A stretch of DNA of 64,000 nucleotides from DASXTW01 sp036505215 (GCA_036505215.1 DASXTW010000114.1:1-64000), one strand, 5' to 3'; counted from the stretch's first letter, positions 24,680 to 35,433 are shown. Notes: generated from the letters alone by a model not told the origin. Made by a program: numbers and translations.

Positions 24680-25830
24680 TACAGAGCCTTCCCCGCCGCG
24701 GTGGCGAGATCGACCGCCTTCTTCGCCGCCTCCAGCATGGTTGCAGCCGAGAGGACCTTGGGATGCCCCGCGTTTTTCAGGATCCTCCGTCCCTCTTCCG
24801 CGTTCGTCCCGTCCAGCCGGACCACGATGGGGACGTCCGGGTCGACGTGTCGCAGGGCCTGGACGATCCCCTGGGCCACCAGCTCGCCACGGGTGATACC
24901 GCCGAAGATGTTCACCAGCACGGAGCGGACTTGCGGATCGGACAGGACGACCTCCAGAGACGTGGCCATGGCATCGGCGCTGGCCCCGCCCCCCACATCG
25001 AGGAAGTTGGCCGGCCGCCCTCCGGCCTGGCTGACGACGTCGAGGGTGGACATGACCAGGCCGGCACCGTTGCCGATGACGCCGACGTTCCCGTCCAGCT
25101 TCACGTACTGCAGGCCCTTCTCGTTGGCCCGGGCCTGGGTGGGATCGACGGGGAAGGAGGCGCGCAGCGCGGCCAGCTCTGATTGCCTGTAGAGCGCGTT
25201 GTCGTCGATGGTGACCTTGGAGTCCAGGGCCACGACCACACCCCCCCTGAGCAACGAGAGCGGGTTGATCTCGACGAGCGTGGCGTCGGCCGATTCCACG
25301 ATCCGATACATCCTCCGCACAACGTCCGCGGTCCCTTCCCGTGCCTCGAGCCGCAGATGACCGACCAAGTACCGCACCTGGAAGTCCTTCAGCCCCAGGA
25401 CCGGATCGATCTGGGAGCGCCGGATGGCGTCCGGGTGGGACCTCGCGATCTCCTCGATGTCCATGCCCCCCGCGTTCGACACCATCGCCAAATACCGGCC
25501 GGTCGTCCTGTCCAGTGTGATCGCGGTGTAGAACTGCTCGGCGATCTCGACCAGGCGTTCCACCAGCACCCGGGTCACCCGGGTCCCACTGAATCCCTCA
25601 GTGAAGATCCTCTTCGCGGCCTGCTCGGCCTCTTCCGAGGACTGCACCAGCGCGATACCGCCTGCTTTCCCTCTCCCACCGATCTGCACCTGGGCCTTGA
25701 CCGCTACCCTGCCTCCCAGCCGGTCGGCGATGCGCCGGGCCTCCTCGGGTGACTCGGCGACGAATCCTTCGACGAGGGGGATGCCGTGCCTGGCGAACAG
25801 CTCCTTGCCCTGATGCTCATAGAGGTCCAC
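24679..25830 (-). CDS. sucC: Succinyl-CoA synthetase beta subunit
   Basis: 383 residues, normal length. ATP-grasp fold: MDLYEHQGKELF at the start, VKAQVQIGGRGKAGG, VEINPLSLL, then the C-terminal GNGAGLVMSTLDVVSQAGG and VNIFGGITRGE. GTG start at 25830. It begins 6 nt after the stop of the B12-binding protein gene, so the three genes very probably form one operon. Confidence 0.96.
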   Translation of the reverse strand: MDLYEHQGKELFARHGIPLVEGFVAESPEEARRIADRLGGRVAVKAQVQIGGRGKAGGIALVQSSEEAEQAAKRIFTEGFSGTRVTRVLVERLVEIAEQFYTAITLDRTTGRYLAMVSNAGGMDIEEIARSHPDAIRRSQIDPVLGLKDFQVRYLVGHLRLEAREGTADVVRRMYRIVESADATLVEINPLSLLRGGVVVALDSKVTIDDNALYRQSELAALRASFPVDPTQARANEKGLQYVKLDGNVGVIGNGAGLVMSTLDVVSQAGGRPANFLDVGGGASADAMATSLEVVLSDPQVRSVLVNIFGGITRGELVAQGIVQALRHVDPDVPIVVRLDGTNAEEGRRILKNAGHPKVLSAATMLEAAKKAVDLATAAGKAL

Positions 25831-25836
25831 GCGAAC

Positions 25837-26241
25837 TCAGCTCGCCTTCTTGGCCAGCCTGGCTCGCAGCCATTCCACGATCCTCCCGGTCGGCGCGCCG
25901 GGCGTGAAGATCTCCTCGATGCCCCTTTCCTTGAGCCTGGGGATGTCCTCCCGGGGGATGATCCCTCCGCCGAACACGAAGACATCATCTGCCCCCTGCT
26001 CGCGGAGGAGCTGGACCACGCGAGGGAACAGGGTCATGTGGGCGCCCGAGTGGCATGAGAGGCCGACTGCGTCGGCGTCCTCCTGGATGGCGGTTTCGGC
26101 GATCTGCTCGGGCGTCTGGTGGAGACCTGTATAGATCACCTCGTACCCGGCATCGCGGAGGGCCCGGGCAACGATCTTCGCCCCCCGGTCGTGACCATCC
26201 AGGCCGGGCTTGGCGATCACGATCCGATAGGTCTCTGCCAT
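25837..26241 (-). CDS. Stand-alone B12-binding domain, methylmalonyl-CoA mutase small-subunit type
   Basis: 134 residues. The cobalamin motif KPGLDGHDRGAKIVARAL carries the D-x-H-x-x-G site with the cobalt-ligand histidine. GLSCHSGAHMTLFP, FGGGIIPREDIP and the closing FTPGAPTGRIVEWL match the C-terminal domain of acyl-CoA mutases such as methylmalonyl-CoA mutase. It must pair with a separate catalytic subunit, not present here. Co-transcription with sucCD fits succinyl-CoA as the product. Ethylmalonyl- or isobutyryl-type mutases are alternatives. Confidence 0.85.
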   Translation of the reverse strand: MAETYRIVIAKPGLDGHDRGAKIVARALRDAGYEVIYTGLHQTPEQIAETAIQEDADAVGLSCHSGAHMTLFPRVVQLLREQGADDVFVFGGGIIPREDIPRLKERGIEEIFTPGAPTGRIVEWLRARLAKKAS

Positions 26242-26334
26242 GTCCGAGGAGGGTCTGTGACCTCGAAGGAAGTGAGGTTCGACCTTCATCGAACTATAGA
26301 GGACCCCCGCGGCCCTGCCCAACTGGAGGGCTCT

Positions 26335-26347
26335 TATACTCGCCCCA
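26335..26347 (+). promoter_or_regulatory. Putative -10 box for a leaderless small gene
   Basis: TATACT at 26335-26340 ends 6 nt before the ATG at 26347, so transcription would start at the initiation codon. No convincing -35 box is seen. Confidence 0.45.
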
Positions 26348-26508
26348 TGCTGCGCCGGCGCGTTCGGTTTCGCCCGCCGGGAGTCAAGCCCTGGACGAGG
26401 TTCGGCACCCTCGGTCCCGTCCGCGGGCGTCTGGGACTCGCCTGGGTCATCGCCCCGCTCGTGCTCGGGGTGGTCGTCTTGGCCGCGGGCTGGCTCCTGC
26501 TTCGCTGA
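26347..26508 (+). CDS. Small single-span membrane protein
   Basis: 53 residues. A strongly basic N-terminus (MLRRRVRFRPPGVKPWTRFG) is followed by one helix (LAWVIAPLVLGVVVLAAGWL) and ends LLR. By the positive-inside rule the N-terminus is cytosolic. The gene has its own probable leaderless promoter and sits alone between two minus-strand genes. No family is recognised. Confidence 0.5.
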   Translation: MLRRRVRFRPPGVKPWTRFGTLGPVRGRLGLAWVIAPLVLGVVVLAAGWLLLR

Positions 26509-26588
26509 CCGGTCAAACGGCACAAGCCCGCCCACCGGCCCGATCGGGGCGTCGCCCGCACCGAGGATTGGCATCTGGATCTTCGGAA

Positions 26589-28754
<2,166 letters not shown>

Positions 28755-28799
28755 AGGTGTGATTCTAGGGGGGCTCAGCGTCAGCCGACCCGGAGAGGA

Positions 28800-29177
28800 C
28801 TAGCTCCTCTCCACCCACTGGGCCCGCCACTCGGGAGGAGGGAACGGCGAAGCGAAATAGTCCGTCTGCCTGGCGACCTTTCCGTCCCGGAACTCCAGAA
28901 CGCTGACCGCGTTGTACACCTCGCCCCCGTAGTCCAGCGTGGTCTCGACCGTCCACACGTCTCCGCTCCCGCTGATCCTTCGCATCGTTGCGGTCGGGAG
29001 GCCAGGGTAGTTCTCGTTGATGGCCTTGATGTTGTTCTTGCCCACGATCCGTTCACCGGATTGCGGCCATTCCTGAACCGCGTCGTCGGCATACACCTCG
29101 TCGAGGATGGTCATGTCCTTGCTCTCGAGGGCTTTCAGGTACCGGTCGATCGTCGCGCGGTTCTCCCCCTCGCCCAT
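28800..29177 (-). CDS. SnoaL-like/NTF2-fold protein
   Basis: 125 residues. The pattern IDRYLKALESKDMTILDEVY, then QEWPQSGERIVGKNN, then the strand run DVWTVETTLDYGG and SVLEFRDGKVARQTDYFA is the typical NTF2-like fold of small ligand-binding or isomerase proteins. The ATG at 29177 has GGAGGG 8 nt upstream. It lies 55 bp downstream of guaA on the same strand. Ligand unknown. Confidence 0.78.
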   Translation of the reverse strand: MGEGENRATIDRYLKALESKDMTILDEVYADDAVQEWPQSGERIVGKNNIKAINENYPGLPTATMRRISGSGDVWTVETTLDYGGEVYNAVSVLEFRDGKVARQTDYFASPFPPPEWRAQWVERS

Positions 29178-29232
29178 TGCCGGCCCTCCTTCCCGCCCCG
29201 TCAGTCCGAGGCTAGCCCCCCACCTTCCGAGC

Positions 29233-30774
29233 CTACTCCCACTCGATGGTGGCCGGGGGCTTGCTCGAGACGTCGTAGACAACCCGGTTCACACCGGGGA
29301 CCTCGGCCACGATCCGCGAGGCGATCCGCTCGAGCACGTCGTGCGGCAGGCGGGCCCAGTCCGCCGTCATGGCGTCCTCGCTGGTCACAGCTCTGATCAC
29401 CACGGGGTTCTGGTACGTCCGGCCGTCTCCCATCACGCCCACGCTCCGGATGCTCCCCAGCAGCACGGCGAAGGCTTGCCACAGCTCGCCGGCCAGCCCG
29501 GCGCGCCGCGTCTCCTCCTGGACGATCCGGTCGGCGGCGCGGACGGTCTCCAAGCGCTCGGCGGTCACCTCCCCCACGATCCGCACAGCCAGGCCGGGCC
29601 CCGGGAACGGCTGGCGCCACACGATCTCCTCCGGAAGCCCCAGCTCCTCCCCCACCTTTCGCACTTCGTCCTTGAACAGGTCTCTGAGCGGCTCGACCAG
29701 ATCGAATTCCATGTCCTCCGGCAGCCCCCCGACGTTGTGATGGCTCTTGATCCTGGCCGCGGTCCGTGACCCCGACTCGATCACGTCCGGATAGAGCGTC
29801 CCCTGGACGAGGAACCGCGCGTCTCGCCCGGCATCGCGAGCGATCTCTTCGAACACCCGGATGAACCCTTCTCCGATGATCCGTCGCTTCTGCTCGGGGT
29901 CGGTGACGCCGGCAAGGTTCGACAGGAACACCTCGGACTTGTCCACGTGGACGAGGGGAACGTGGAAGTGCTCCCCAAAGGTCTCCACCACCTGTCCGGC
30001 CTCGCCCGCTCGCAGCAGCCCTGTGTCGACGAACACGCAGGTGAGGTTCTTGCCGATCGCCTTGTAGACGAGGAGGGCGGCCACGGCGGAGTCCACACCT
30101 CCGGAGAGTGCGCACAGGGCCTGTGCCTCGCCCACCTGTAAACGGATCCGCTCGACCGCGCGCTCGATGACGTTGGCCGGCGTCCATTCCGGCAGGAGCT
30201 CGCAGGCGTCGTACAGGAAGCGCTTCATGATCTCCAGGCCGCGAGGGGTATGGGCGACCTCGGGGTGGAACTGCACTCCGAACAGTCCCCTCCCGGCGTC
30301 CTCCATGGCCGCGACAGGGGTGGATTCTGTCCTGGCCGTCACCTGGAAGCCCGGCGGGGCCTGGGTGACGGTATCCGAATGGCTCATCCACACCGTCTCC
30401 TCGGTCGGCAGGTCCTCCAGCAAGAGGCCGGGGCCCTGGACCGACAGCCCTGTGCGGCCGTACTCTCGCAACCCGGTCGGCTCGACCCGGCCGCCCAGCG
30501 CTCGGGCCATGGCCTGCTGCCCGTAGCAGATGCCCAGAACCGGAATCCCCAGGGCAAATAGGTCGGGATCGACGGCAGGGGCGCCCGTTTCGTACACGGA
30601 GGCCGGCCCCCCCGACAGGATCATCCCTGCCGGCCGGCGCGCCTCCAGCTCGGAGACGGGAGTGTCGAACGGAACGATCTCCGAGTAGACGTGGCACTCT
30701 CGCACCCGCCGGGCGATGAGCTGCGCGTACTGGGCTCCGAAGTCGACGACGAGGACGGGGCGCGGGTCCGTCAC
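29233..30774 (-). CDS. guaA: GMP synthase (glutamine-hydrolysing)
   Basis: 513 residues. Aminates XMP to GMP. The class I amidotransferase domain has Cys83 in GICYGQQ and the His-Glu of VQFHPEVAHT. The synthetase part has the PP-loop LSGGVDSAV and the C-terminal dimerisation region ending YDVSSKPPATIEWE. GTG at 30774 is used; a second in-frame GTG at 30789 is possible. GuaB3 lies 440 bp upstream on the same strand. Confidence 0.96.
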   Translation of the reverse strand: MTDPRPVLVVDFGAQYAQLIARRVRECHVYSEIVPFDTPVSELEARRPAGMILSGGPASVYETGAPAVDPDLFALGIPVLGICYGQQAMARALGGRVEPTGLREYGRTGLSVQGPGLLLEDLPTEETVWMSHSDTVTQAPPGFQVTARTESTPVAAMEDAGRGLFGVQFHPEVAHTPRGLEIMKRFLYDACELLPEWTPANVIERAVERIRLQVGEAQALCALSGGVDSAVAALLVYKAIGKNLTCVFVDTGLLRAGEAGQVVETFGEHFHVPLVHVDKSEVFLSNLAGVTDPEQKRRIIGEGFIRVFEEIARDAGRDARFLVQGTLYPDVIESGSRTAARIKSHHNVGGLPEDMEFDLVEPLRDLFKDEVRKVGEELGLPEEIVWRQPFPGPGLAVRIVGEVTAERLETVRAADRIVQEETRRAGLAGELWQAFAVLLGSIRSVGVMGDGRTYQNPVVIRAVTSEDAMTADWARLPHDVLERIASRIVAEVPGVNRVVYDVSSKPPATIEWE

Positions 30775-30808
30775 GCCACGACCCCACACCGGCTCGGGGC
30801 CAGCCCGG

Positions 30809-31177
30809 TCACCCCGCGTGACGCTCCAGATGAGCGTCGATCCGGGCCGTCAGAGCGTCGATGCGGGCGCCGAGCTCCTGCCCCTGGGCGTCGATCCGGG
30901 CGCCAAGGTCGCGGGTCACGGCATCGATCCGGGCGCCAAGGTCGCGGGCCACGGCATCGTTCCGGGCGCCGAGGTCCTGCCCCTGCACCTCGATCCGGGA
31001 CATCAGGTCTCGCCCCCGCGCGTCGATCCGGTCGCCAAGGCCATCTATTCGCCCGCCAAGGCCATCTATGCGCCCGCCAAGGCCATCTATGCGCCCGCCA
31101 AGCTGGAAGATGGTCCCCACCAGCGCCGCAAGGGTCGCGCCAAGCAGACCGATCGCCGTCCACGCCACGGCCGTCAT
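30809..31177 (-). CDS. Membrane-anchored coiled-coil protein with tandem heptads
   Basis: 122 residues. One N-terminal helix (AWTAIGLLGATLAALVGTIF) is followed by near-perfect heptads GGRIDGL, GGRIDGL, GGRIDGL, GDRIDAR, then wider units with ARIDA or ARNDA every 14 residues (DLGARIDAVTR, ELGARIDALTA). Ile and Leu fall at core positions, so a parallel coiled coil projecting from the membrane is likely. The first three heptads are copied at DNA level as 21-bp tandem repeats. It sits between guaA and GuaB3 but shows no link to purines. Function unknown. Confidence 0.6.
   Translation of the reverse strand: MTAVAWTAIGLLGATLAALVGTIFQLGGRIDGLGGRIDGLGGRIDGLGDRIDARGRDLMSRIEVQGQDLGARNDAVARDLGARIDAVTRDLGARIDAQGQELGARIDALTARIDAHLERHAG
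31031..31093. repeat. Three 21-bp tandem repeats in coding sequence
   Basis: Units at 31031-31051, 31052-31072 and 31073-31093 share the core GCCAAGGCCATCTAT; the last two are identical. They encode the GGRIDGL heptads of the coiled-coil protein and could change copy number by slippage without a frameshift. Confidence 0.85.
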
Positions 31178-31219
31178 CTCGAGGGCACTGTAGCACCGGG
31201 CACCGACACGACCTGTCTC

Positions 31220-32377
31220 TTAGTGCGCGCCCACTCGCTGCGTTTGCTGCAGCGCCTTCCCTTCGGTCTTGATGGCCGGAGCGACTATCACTTCTGCCTT
31301 CTGGAACTCCTTGATCGTGGCGTAGCCGGTGGTGGCCATCGAGGTTCGGAGGGCCCCGAACAGGTTGAGCGTGCCGTCATTCTCATGGGCCGGGCCGATC
31401 AGGATCTCCTTCAGGCTTCCGATCCGCTTGGTAGCCACGCGAGTCCCGCGCGGCAGGTCGGGATGGAACGTGGCCATGCCCCAATGGAAACCGCGACCCG
31501 GAGCTTCGTACGCCTTGGCCAGCGGGGACCCGATCATCACGGCGTCGGCGCCACACGCGATGGCCTTGGCGATGTCCCCGCCCGTCCGCATGCCCCCGTC
31601 GGCGATCACGTGGACATACCGGCCGGTCTCCCGAAGGTGCTCCATTCGGGCTCCAGCAGCGTCGGCGATGGCGGTGGCCTGGGGCACCCCCACCCCCAGC
31701 ACGCCTCGGGTCGTGCAGGCTGCACCTGGTCCCACGCCCACCAGAACCCCGACCGCCCCCGTCCGCATGAGGTGCAGCGCCGTCTGATACGAAGCGCACC
31801 CCCCGACGATAACGGGGAGGTCGAACGTCGAGATGAACTGTTTGAGGTTGAGGGGCTCGGTCCGCGTCGACACGTGTTCGGCCGACACCACCGTTCCCTG
31901 GATCACCAAGATGTCGAGCTCTGCCTGGAGCACCAGTCCGGCGTACGTGCGGACACGCTGGGGCGTGAGCGAAGCGGCGGCCACCGCTCCCCCCTCCTTG
32001 ATCTCCCTGATCCGCCGGCCGACAAGCTCTTCCTTGATCGGTTCCCGGTACAGCTCCTGCATCCGGCCGGTGGCCTTCTCGTCTGGAAGTCCGGCGATCT
32101 CGTCGAGGATCGGCTCTGGATCCTCGTAGCGCGTCCACAGGCCCTCGAGGTTGAGCACCGCCAGGCCTCCGAGCCCTCCGATCTCCACGGCCGAAGCGGG
32201 CGAGACCACTCCGTCCATGGCCGCGGCCATCATCGGAAGGGAGAACGTCCAGGCGTCGATCTCCCACGAGATGTCGATGTCGTCGGGATCGCGGGTCCTC
32301 CTGGAGGGCACGATGGCGACTTCGTCGAACCCGTAGGCTCGCCTGCCGGTCTTGCCGATGCCGATCTCGATCTCCAC
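31220..32377 (-). CDS. guaB3: GuaB3-type IMP dehydrogenase-related protein
   Basis: 385 residues, without CBS domains. The barrel has the nucleotide-binding VGVGPGAACTTRGVLGVG with the catalytic-position cysteine, HVIADGGMRTGGDIAKAIACGADAVMIGSPLA and RVATKRIGSLKE. This is the actinobacterial GuaB3 group; in mycobacteria it is not the main IMP dehydrogenase and its activity is disputed. No canonical GuaB with CBS domains is in the window, although it is usually the next gene. A weak hairpin separates it from cysC. Confidence 0.88.
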   Translation of the reverse strand: MEIEIGIGKTGRRAYGFDEVAIVPSRRTRDPDDIDISWEIDAWTFSLPMMAAAMDGVVSPASAVEIGGLGGLAVLNLEGLWTRYEDPEPILDEIAGLPDEKATGRMQELYREPIKEELVGRRIREIKEGGAVAAASLTPQRVRTYAGLVLQAELDILVIQGTVVSAEHVSTRTEPLNLKQFISTFDLPVIVGGCASYQTALHLMRTGAVGVLVGVGPGAACTTRGVLGVGVPQATAIADAAGARMEHLRETGRYVHVIADGGMRTGGDIAKAIACGADAVMIGSPLAKAYEAPGRGFHWGMATFHPDLPRGTRVATKRIGSLKEILIGPAHENDGTLNLFGALRTSMATTGYATIKEFQKAEVIVAPAIKTEGKALQQTQRVGAH

Positions 32378-32416
32378 CGGACCTCCCTCAGCGGATCAAG
32401 CTATGCCCGAAATGCG

Positions 32417-32447
32417 GAACGCCCGCCCGGGGGAAGGGCAGGCGTTC
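32417..32447 (-). terminator. Hairpin terminator candidate after cysC
   Basis: A 12-bp stem with one mismatch (GAACGCCTGCCC with GGGCGGGCGTTC on the minus strand) encloses a 7-nt loop. It lies between the cysC stop and the GuaB3 start. The following CGCATTTC is only weakly U-rich. Confidence 0.5.
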
Positions 32448-32533
32448 GGTGCTTCCATGAAAGAACGTTACCAGCGTCGGCCGAGGACGAAAAGGCGCTC
32501 ACCTCGGGGAGCTCACCGAAAGGCGGATGGGCT

Positions 32534-33100
32534 TCAGAAGGCGGCCAGACGGGCCGTCTCGTCGATGTAGCCCATCTCACCCAGCCTGTCCAGGATGAGC
32601 TGGAGCGACTCGATCGGGACCTGGGTCATGGTGTCCACGTAGATCTCTGGGCTCTGGGGCGGTTCATAGGGGTCGTCGACCCCGGTGAAGCCCGTGATCT
32701 CGCCGGCCAGGGCCTTGGCGTAGAGGCCCTTCACGTCTCGCTTGGCACACTCCTCCACCGTCGCGTGGACGAAGACCTCGACGAAGTCCTGGATCATGGC
32801 CCTGACCTGGCTCCGGGTCTCCCGGTACGGCGAGATGGCCGAGACGATCACGGCGACCTCGTTGCGCGTCAGGAGATTCGCCACGAACCCGATCCGCAGG
32901 ATGTTGGTGTCCCGATCCTCCTTGGAGAATCCCAGGCCCTTGGACAGGTTCGTCCGAACCACGTCCCCATCCAGCATCTCCACCCTCATGTTCCGCTTCC
33001 GCAGCTCGTGGTAGAGCATCTCGGCCAGGGTGGACTTGCCCGCCCCCGACAGGCCGGTGAACCAGACGGTGAATCCTTTCTGCTCAGGATGTTGCGTCAC
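32534..33100 (-). CDS. cysC: Adenylylsulfate kinase
   Basis: 188 residues. Phosphorylates APS to PAPS. Walker A GLSGAGKST (16-24), DGDVVRTNLSKGLGFSKEDR, VSAISPYRETR with the serine that is phosphorylated in related enzymes, and TGVDDPYEPP are typical. GTG at 33100 overlaps the upstream phosphodiesterase stop by 4 nt (GTGA), giving tight coupling. No ATP sulfurylase (cysD/cysN or sat) lies nearby, so APS must come from elsewhere. Confidence 0.93.
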   Translation of the reverse strand: MTQHPEQKGFTVWFTGLSGAGKSTLAEMLYHELRKRNMRVEMLDGDVVRTNLSKGLGFSKEDRDTNILRIGFVANLLTRNEVAVIVSAISPYRETRSQVRAMIQDFVEVFVHATVEECAKRDVKGLYAKALAGEITGFTGVDDPYEPPQSPEIYVDTMTQVPIESLQLILDRLGEMGYIDETARLAAF

Positions 33101-34488
33101 AGGAAACTCCTTCCTTGCGCCCCGTCCGGGGCGTCCAGCCCGTACAACGAAAGCAGGGCGGGGCCGACGTCGATCAGCCGCAGTCCCGCCCGGCGTCCCA
33201 GCGGCTGGCTCGGAACGCCGGCCATGGCGAACACTCCGTTCCGGTCGTGGTTGGCGCCATCTGGACCGGTGTCGTTCTCGTACGTGAACACTTGTCCCGT
33301 ACCCACCTGGCCCACGGAACGCCATTCCAGGTCGCCGAAATACACGATGAGGTCGGGAGCGACACCCCGAACCTCCGGATACACGTCCTCTGGCTTGAAC
33401 ACCTTGGTGCCGAGTGGCTCGCCCTCCGGGCCCGGCATCGCCTCGAGCTCCTCGACCAGCTCGTTACGAACCTCCTCGTACCGTGAGGGTTCGATCGTGC
33501 CTTGGGGCTCGCGACCCTTCACGTTGAGGAACAGCCGCCCGTAATAGCCGCCGTCGCCCCAGGCCACCGTGTTCGGCCAGTCGACGACCGCCTTGGCGAT
33601 GGGAGTGGGACCGTCAGGCTCCTGATCGAACCGCAGATGCCCTTGCGCGGCCAACCACTCGTTGAAGCGGACCCCGCCCACCATCCGCCGGGCTCCATGG
33701 TCGGACATCAGAACGATCACGGTGTCCTCCGGGAGCGCCTCCACCAGGGCCCCGATCTCCCGGTCAAGGAATCGGTAGTAGTCCCGGAAGGCGGTCTCGA
33801 ACCGGTTCCCCGGTTGGTGCTTGGGGTGCTTGGGGTCGAAGTGCTGCCAGAACACGTGGTGGAGGCGATCGGGCCCCATCTCGACCAGCATGAAGAAGTC
33901 CCACGCCTTGCTCTTCACCAGCCGGCGGGCCACACGGAACCGGCGCTCCGTCATCCTGAAGACCTGGTCGAGGACGACGTCCTCCCCTTTCTCCCGGAAG
34001 TTCGGGATGTCGAAGATGTATGGCTCACCGCCGAGCTCCTCCTCGATCTCACCACCCAGGTCGGCCGGGTAGGTGAACGAGTCGGCCGACGGTGGCGTGA
34101 GGAAACACGAGACCCGCCATCCCTCCAGAGGCCGAGGCGGGTAGCCGGGCGGAACCCCGATCAGCAACGACTTCAGCCCCCGCCCCCCCAGGACATCCCA
34201 GACCTGAGGTTCCTTCACCGCCGTGCTGGTGGCGATGGACAGACCTTCGTAGGTGGTGTCCTTGCGGTTCCGCATCCCATAGATGGCGAGCTGACCGGGC
34301 GTCTTCCCGCTCATGGCGCAAGCCCACGCAGGGATGGTGATGGGCGGGGTTATGCTGGCGAGGTCCCCGAAGAAGCCGCGCGACAACAGGGCATTGATGT
34401 TCGGCACCTCACCGGCGAGCTGATCGAACAGGAGCTGCGGGGTTGCGCAATCCAACCCGATCACCGCCACCCGAGCTTCCTGTGTCAT
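33097..34488 (-). CDS. Alkaline-phosphatase-superfamily phosphodiesterase/nucleotide pyrophosphatase
   Basis: 463 residues, no signal peptide. Metal-site residues of the type I phosphodiesterase fold: VIGLDCATPQLL at the start (Asp), the nucleophile threonine region SITPPITIPAWACAMSG, GPDRLHHVFWQHFD (Asp, His), VLMSDHGARRM (Asp-His) and the late GANHDRNGVF (His). Cleaves phosphodiesters, pyrophosphates or phosphosugars. Coupling to cysC hints at a substrate linked to APS/PAPS or sulfated compounds, but this is inference. Confidence 0.82.
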   Translation of the reverse strand: MTQEARVAVIGLDCATPQLLFDQLAGEVPNINALLSRGFFGDLASITPPITIPAWACAMSGKTPGQLAIYGMRNRKDTTYEGLSIATSTAVKEPQVWDVLGGRGLKSLLIGVPPGYPPRPLEGWRVSCFLTPPSADSFTYPADLGGEIEEELGGEPYIFDIPNFREKGEDVVLDQVFRMTERRFRVARRLVKSKAWDFFMLVEMGPDRLHHVFWQHFDPKHPKHQPGNRFETAFRDYYRFLDREIGALVEALPEDTVIVLMSDHGARRMVGGVRFNEWLAAQGHLRFDQEPDGPTPIAKAVVDWPNTVAWGDGGYYGRLFLNVKGREPQGTIEPSRYEEVRNELVEELEAMPGPEGEPLGTKVFKPEDVYPEVRGVAPDLIVYFGDLEWRSVGQVGTGQVFTYENDTGPDGANHDRNGVFAMAGVPSQPLGRRAGLRLIDVGPALLSLYGLDAPDGAQGRSFL

Positions 34489-34616
34489 CGGTTCATCGTT
34501 CTTCCCGGCGAGCGCTCGATTGATCCAACATGAGAGGCCGATCCGAAACAGCGCGGGCTCCTCTTCTCCAGCGAAGGGGCCCGCGCCGCCAAGTAGCCCA
34601 AGTATTGTACCCAGGC

Positions 34617-35018
34617 ATGGACACCCTCAGGCGGGTGCTGTACCTGGAGGCGGGGGTGTGGGCCGTGTCGGGAGCAGCGCTCGTGTTGGCACCTCGGTTC
34701 GTGCTGATGACAGTGTTCGACCAGCCGGCTCAAGGCGAGTTCGCATGGCTCCGCCTGTACGGGGTCCAGGCCGTGGGTCTGGCCATGCTGATGGTCCTGG
34801 TGGCCCACCGGATCGAGCAGCTGTGGTGGTGGTCCTGGGCCTTCGCCCTGGTCACCGCGGGCACGGCAGCGATCGTCGTTTTGAACGCGGCCTTCGGGCT
34901 CACGCCCCACCAATCGAGCGCCCTGTGGTGGTTGTTCGCCTTCGTGACGCTGATCTTCGCCTTCGCCCTCCTGTACGGATTGTTCGTCTCTTCGAAGGAA
35001 CAGCCGTTCCCCGACTGA
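34617..35018 (+). CDS. Four-helix membrane protein (DUF4345-like)
   Basis: 133 residues with four hydrophobic helices (LYLEAGVWAVSGAALVLAP; LRLYGVQAVGLAMLMVLVA; WSWAFALVTAGTAAIVVLNA; WLFAFVTLIFAFALLYGLF). The order and 'RLYGVQAVGLA' segment resemble small DUF4345-type proteins. It starts 128 bp from the divergent phosphodiesterase gene. Function unknown. Confidence 0.65.
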   Translation: MDTLRRVLYLEAGVWAVSGAALVLAPRFVLMTVFDQPAQGEFAWLRLYGVQAVGLAMLMVLVAHRIEQLWWWSWAFALVTAGTAAIVVLNAAFGLTPHQSSALWWLFAFVTLIFAFALLYGLFVSSKEQPFPD

Positions 35019-35147
35019 CTCCCGCCTTCGCCCAACTTCGTTTCCCGATCGTTACGCCCTCAGCGCAACCCCGTTGCAACGACGTTGTTCACTCCTACAG
35101 CGATGCATCGATCGACGGTGACGTGAGCATCGGGAGAGGTGAAAACC

Positions 35148-35306
35148 ATGGCGACGGTGGCGGAGCAGTTCTGGAAGGAGATCCTCGACGTACGGAGCCC
35201 GCTCGAGCGCCCGTTGGCCGAGAGACGCCGGTCGAGCGCCCGAAGCCGGAGGCTCCGCGTCCGTGCACTCGCTCTCCGAAGGGTGCATCCGGTTCATCAA
35301 CGCTGA
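35148..35306 (+). CDS. Possible small basic protein
   Basis: A 52-residue frame with GAGAGGTG about 7 nt before the ATG. It starts MATVAEQFWKEILDVRSPLE and turns very arginine-rich (AERRRSSARSRRLRVRALAL). The stretch 35019-35433 otherwise holds only the groEL terminator. The first 20 residues look protein-like, but the Arg-rich remainder is what random high-GC sequence often gives, so this is weakly supported. Confidence 0.35.
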   Translation: MATVAEQFWKEILDVRSPLERPLAERRRSSARSRRLRVRALALRRVHPVHQR

Positions 35307-35371
35307 GGTCGGATCATGATGGGCCCGCTCTGCCGGAGTTGTTCCCCCGGTGACATCGTGGGGCTTCGACA

Positions 35372-35402
35372 AGAAGAGGGGCCGTCACCGGCCCCCCTTC
35401 TT
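35372..35402 (-). terminator. Terminator of the groES-groEL operon (possibly bidirectional)
   Basis: A 7-bp GC stem (GGGGCCG with CGGCCCC, 4-nt loop) is flanked by AAGA on one side and CCTTCTT on the other, so it can end transcription from either strand. It lies 32 bp past the groEL stop. Confidence 0.7.
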
Positions 35403-35433
35403 CCATACTGCTTTGACCTTCCGGCCTCCGCAC

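Noticed and set aside
31022..31110. CRISPR-like repeats
   Set aside because: The 21-bp units are directly adjacent without spacers and translate into heptads of a coding sequence.
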